Positions 61,840 through 64,000 of a DNA stretch of 64,000 bases are shown here, one piece after another. The notes under the pieces were generated by a model, which saw only the letters and a list, made by a program, of their open reading frames with translations, ran no database searches and was not told the DNA's origin. The stretch comes from Leuctra nigra (Eukaryota > Arthropoda > Insecta > Plecoptera > Leuctridae), in NCBI GenBank assembly GCA_934045905.1, contig OW203765.1, positions 20,833,409-20,897,408 on the forward strand. The letters run 5' to 3'. The position numbers were made by a program, and so were the translations under genes. The stretch's first letter is position 1. The number at the start of each line of letters is the position of its first letter.

Positions 61840-64000
61840 GTCTGGGGCTTAACGTCGCACTGTTCTGCAGCGAGGCTAATGGCGACGGATGAATGATAAT
61901 GATGATGATTGGGAGATGATGGTGAAGAGTAGGTAAGGATGGAAGGTGGGAAGGAGGCGGTCGTGGCCTATTAGTAGGGTACCTTCCCAGCATTTGCCTG
62001 TCGACTGAGGGAAAACCACGAAAAAACCCCAGTCAGGAAGGACGGCCGCGGGAATCGAACCCGGGCCTCCGGAATACAAGTTGAGAGCGTTACCACCAAT
62101 TGCATAGGTATTTATTGTTTTTAAGAGTTTTAACATGCAGTCTTAATTCCAATCCTTTCAAAGGCTGAGCAAATTATTTGTAGACCGATGAAATGTCTGC
62201 TTGATTGTAGAAATAGATTGAATGGTTGATAATTGAAATTATGTTTATGAAATATTTTATTTATTCAGTCAATATGTTTCTTATAGACACAATGTGTTAG
62301 GTTTGTGTTGGTAAGCAATGTGTTAGGTAAGCTCTTTTATACGGAACGGCAAGTAACTGTTTGGATAATATTTCTTAAATTATGTTTGCTCATATTAGCA
62401 CTTAGATAATGGCCTATTTTGTGGTTTGAATATCTGTATTTTTTACTTTTAATTAATCCATAATACCTAAATACTCCAATAAATACACATGAGTGTACTG
62501 TCTGTTACTAACTTGCAAGGAGAAGCAAATTCAGATATTTTTTATATAATTTATTGGATCGTGCTTCTAGATTTCAGTTGTTTTAGGTATGTTATTGCCG
62601 GGTTTTAAGGAGTTATGGTTCGAGGTGTTGCACGTATCCGTGCTCGCTTATCAACGCGTTACACAGAGCGTTTTCCTAGTTAGTTATTAATTAATTACCT
62701 TCAATGAGGATTTAAGAGCCACTACAACAGCAGCATCTGTTACCGCCTGCTGATCACCAAAGAAAGAATGCTTCGATTTGTCTTTTCCAGTTACTTTTTT
62801 CTCTGTAGCTTCCACTGGACTTTTAACCACTTCCGAGACATCAAGTTTCTTTGCTAAAACTTTCTCTGCAACAAGTTTCTTGGCTTCCTTGGCCGAGTCT
62901 CGCCTCTGTTTCCTCGCGTGTTTCTTGCTCTCCATCTTCTCTTGCTTCTTTCGCTTGGCTTCAGAGTTGTCCTTCTTGTCCTTCTTGTCCTGCTTTACAG
63001 GGACTTTATCATCCGGTTTAACAGGGACTTTAACCTCGGGTTTCACAGGCACTGGTGTTGCAAGCTTTTGTTTCTTCGGGATTGGCTGATTGCTTCCAAC
63101 ATTAATTTTTCCTTTTTTCTCTTTCTTCTTGGCTGCAGGCTGCTAAAAATTAATAACATTTTAAAATCCAAACACGTAAGTTTTCTTCCAGCATATCAAT
63201 ATCAGTCTTGAATATCAGTATGAAGTCTTGGACCTACTATTTTTTAAATAGGTGACATATTTTTTAAAATCTTGTTCCCTTCCAAAATAATATTGAGTAG
63301 TAAAGATGCCTAATCTCCAAATAGTTACCACATCAATATCATAGGTTATGAATTGATTAAGTCCTAATATTTGGCATGAGATAAGGCAAAATCCTTACGA
63401 ATACGATATATCATAACTTCGAGTTATGAAATGATCGCTGTTTCGAGAATAGGGGCCCTGGTGGTAGATTTCTCCACCAGTATTCTAGGGCATGTGGAGA
63501 AGGAAAGAGTTTTGAGGAAGAATGGCAGATGTTTACGAAGGAAATGGTTGACAAAGTGGAGCCGGTGTGGAGAAGAGCTAGTGAAAAAAACAGGTCTAAG
63601 GAAACTCCTTGGTGGAATGATCGTCTTAAGGAAGTCAGATAGGACTATGGAAAGCTTCTATGATTACAGTACAACAGCAACGTACGAACGTATATCGTTA
63701 TAAAATATGTAGAAGAAAAATCAATGGAGAAGTTTGCCGAGAAACTTGAACAAGATTTTTCAAGAAATACTTATAAAATATGAGATATAACAATTATAAT
63801 TGTAGGACATAAATCAAAGCGTGTACCGATGTCAATCCACTCCTCATTGTCCACAAAGAAAATATTTTGAGAAGAATATTTCCTTCTATGATGTCACCAG
63901 TGACACTTCCAGGATAAGGCTACATTCTAAACGATAAGATTTACAAACTCACTTTTGGCTGATGGTCGTCTGTCACGTCAAGCTGTAGTTCCGAGAGATA
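57088..64000 (-). CDS. Lysine-rich, probably nuclear protein; last four exons (partial)
   Basis: Exons (descending) 63953-64000 (5' end outside the window), 62699-63142, 60612-61046 and 57088-57276 join in frame with phase-0 introns and GT..AG borders, giving 372 residues before the TGA stop. The first visible piece is acidic (YLSELQLDVTDDHQPK). The rest is dominated by Lys with Ala, Glu and Pro: repeats of KVPVKPDDKVPVK, a basic helix KRKKQEKMESKKHARKQRR, and a C-terminal tail PEKKKKKKVKKVK. No folded domain is recognised; the basic clusters look like nuclear or nucleolar localisation signals. Ribosome-biogenesis factors such as RRP1/Nnp-1 have tails of this type, but that is only a guess. 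Introns hold MITEs, hAT and Helitron-like elements. Confidence 0.8.
57871..57988. mobile_element. Near-perfect palindromic MITE, TA-flanked
   Basis: The whole 118 bp is a hairpin: aggctgcgtttcaccaagat at the left and atcttggtgaaacgcagcct at the right, with ctaaacccgggttagaggc repeated inverted. TA lies on both sides (57869-57870, 57989-57990). Confidence 0.9.
58887..59251. mobile_element. hAT-like element, CAGGGACTGGAACC ends, copy 2
   Basis: Ends cagggactggaaccgg and, inverted, cagggactggaaccc. Collinear with the copy at 10992-11351 (365 against 360 bp). The 8-bp flanks do not match here (acctatag and atagtgat), so one side was altered after insertion. Confidence 0.8.
59375..60173 (-). mobile_element. 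Helitron-like non-autonomous element, copy 3
   Basis: On the minus strand it starts TTGAGCGAGCGTCTCC after an A and ends ..gagcgttttCCTAG before a T. The first half follows copy 2 closely; the block cagcctatcaggaga..atttca is repeated twice inside, an internal duplication. An A-run lies at 60110-60130. Confidence 0.6.
61397..62679 (+). mobile_element. Helitron-like non-autonomous element, copy 4, with a SINE inserted
   Basis: Starts near ttaagcgagcggagcgagcg and ends ..acagagcgttttcCTAG before a T, in the same orientation as copy 1, including a TG/TTTG tract close to the 5' end. The interior is interrupted by a SINE at 61811-62110. Confidence 0.6.
61811..62110 (-). mobile_element. tRNA-derived SINE, best preserved copy
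   Basis: Read on the minus strand: a head with attggtggtaacgctctc and a perfect RNA polymerase III B box ggttcgattcc, then gactggggttttttcgtggt, gtcgacaggcaaatgctggg, cacgaccgcctcc, ccatcatctcccaatcatc, gctgcagaacagtgcgacgtt, and a poly(A) tail of about 29 (T-run at 61811-61839). The long tail suggests a young insertion. The first few bases of the tRNA head seem to be missing. Confidence 0.85.
63430..63720 (+). pseudogene. Decayed LINE ORF2 fragment in an intron
   Basis: One frame (about 63535-63640) reads EMVDKVEPVWRRASEKNR, then SKETPWWNDRLKEVR followed by a stop. The PWWND..L motif before a basic helix is characteristic of the linker between endonuclease and reverse transcriptase in R1- and LOA-like LINEs, different from the Jockey copy at 14900. 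Stops and frameshifts show it is dead. Confidence 0.6.

Noticed and set aside
61661..61993. Frames with poly-Phe or poly-Lys
   Set aside because: They read through the SINE poly(A) tail.

Overview
This is nuclear DNA of an animal, almost certainly an insect. It is AT-rich, its genes are split by large introns with GT..AG borders, and it carries a Jockey-type LINE, tRNA-derived SINEs and many small DNA transposons. I cannot fix the order or species from sequence alone. The style of the repeats makes me lean weakly to a hemipteran.

Five host genes can be assembled from exons. (1) The last two exons of an unrecognised gene with an acidic tail (+, 246-1338). (2) A three-exon gene for a 90-residue single-pass membrane protein (+, 28702-33452); most of its exons are too short to stand out as ORFs. 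(3) The large U2AF splicing factor subunit, U2AF50/U2AF2 (-, 37415-52478), complete in ten exons and 448 residues. (4) ANKRD40 (+, 52818-54338), complete in three exons and 271 residues, divergent from U2AF50 across about 340 bp that must hold both promoters. (5) The last four exons of a very lysine-rich, probably nuclear protein (-, 57088 to beyond the window end).

The rest is mostly transposable elements, and their boundaries can often be set to the base from target-site duplications (TSDs). There are at least eight non-autonomous hAT-like families. One candidate hAT-like element spans 23.2 kb (3209-26440): it has inverted ends and an identical 8-bp flank (ggtaaata), and it encloses the LINE, a minisatellite, SINEs and Helitron-like repeats. 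Other elements are four copies of a Helitron-like family with non-canonical 5' ends, a four-copy gene-hugging MITE family (GTACACTC ends), many palindromic MITEs, a 0.7-kb long inverted repeat, and satellite-like tandem arrays.

Layout: 1-1.4 kb gene 1; 1.4-3.2 kb small elements; 3.2-26.4 kb the giant element with nested repeats; 28.7-33.5 kb the membrane protein gene; 33.5-37.4 kb repeats only; 37.4-52.5 kb U2AF50 with TE-filled introns; 52.8-54.3 kb ANKRD40; 54.4-57 kb foldbacks and a hAT; 57.1-64 kb the lysine-rich gene with more elements in its introns. The host genes share no obvious pathway; the U2AF50/ANKRD40 pair may be co-expressed through a shared promoter.
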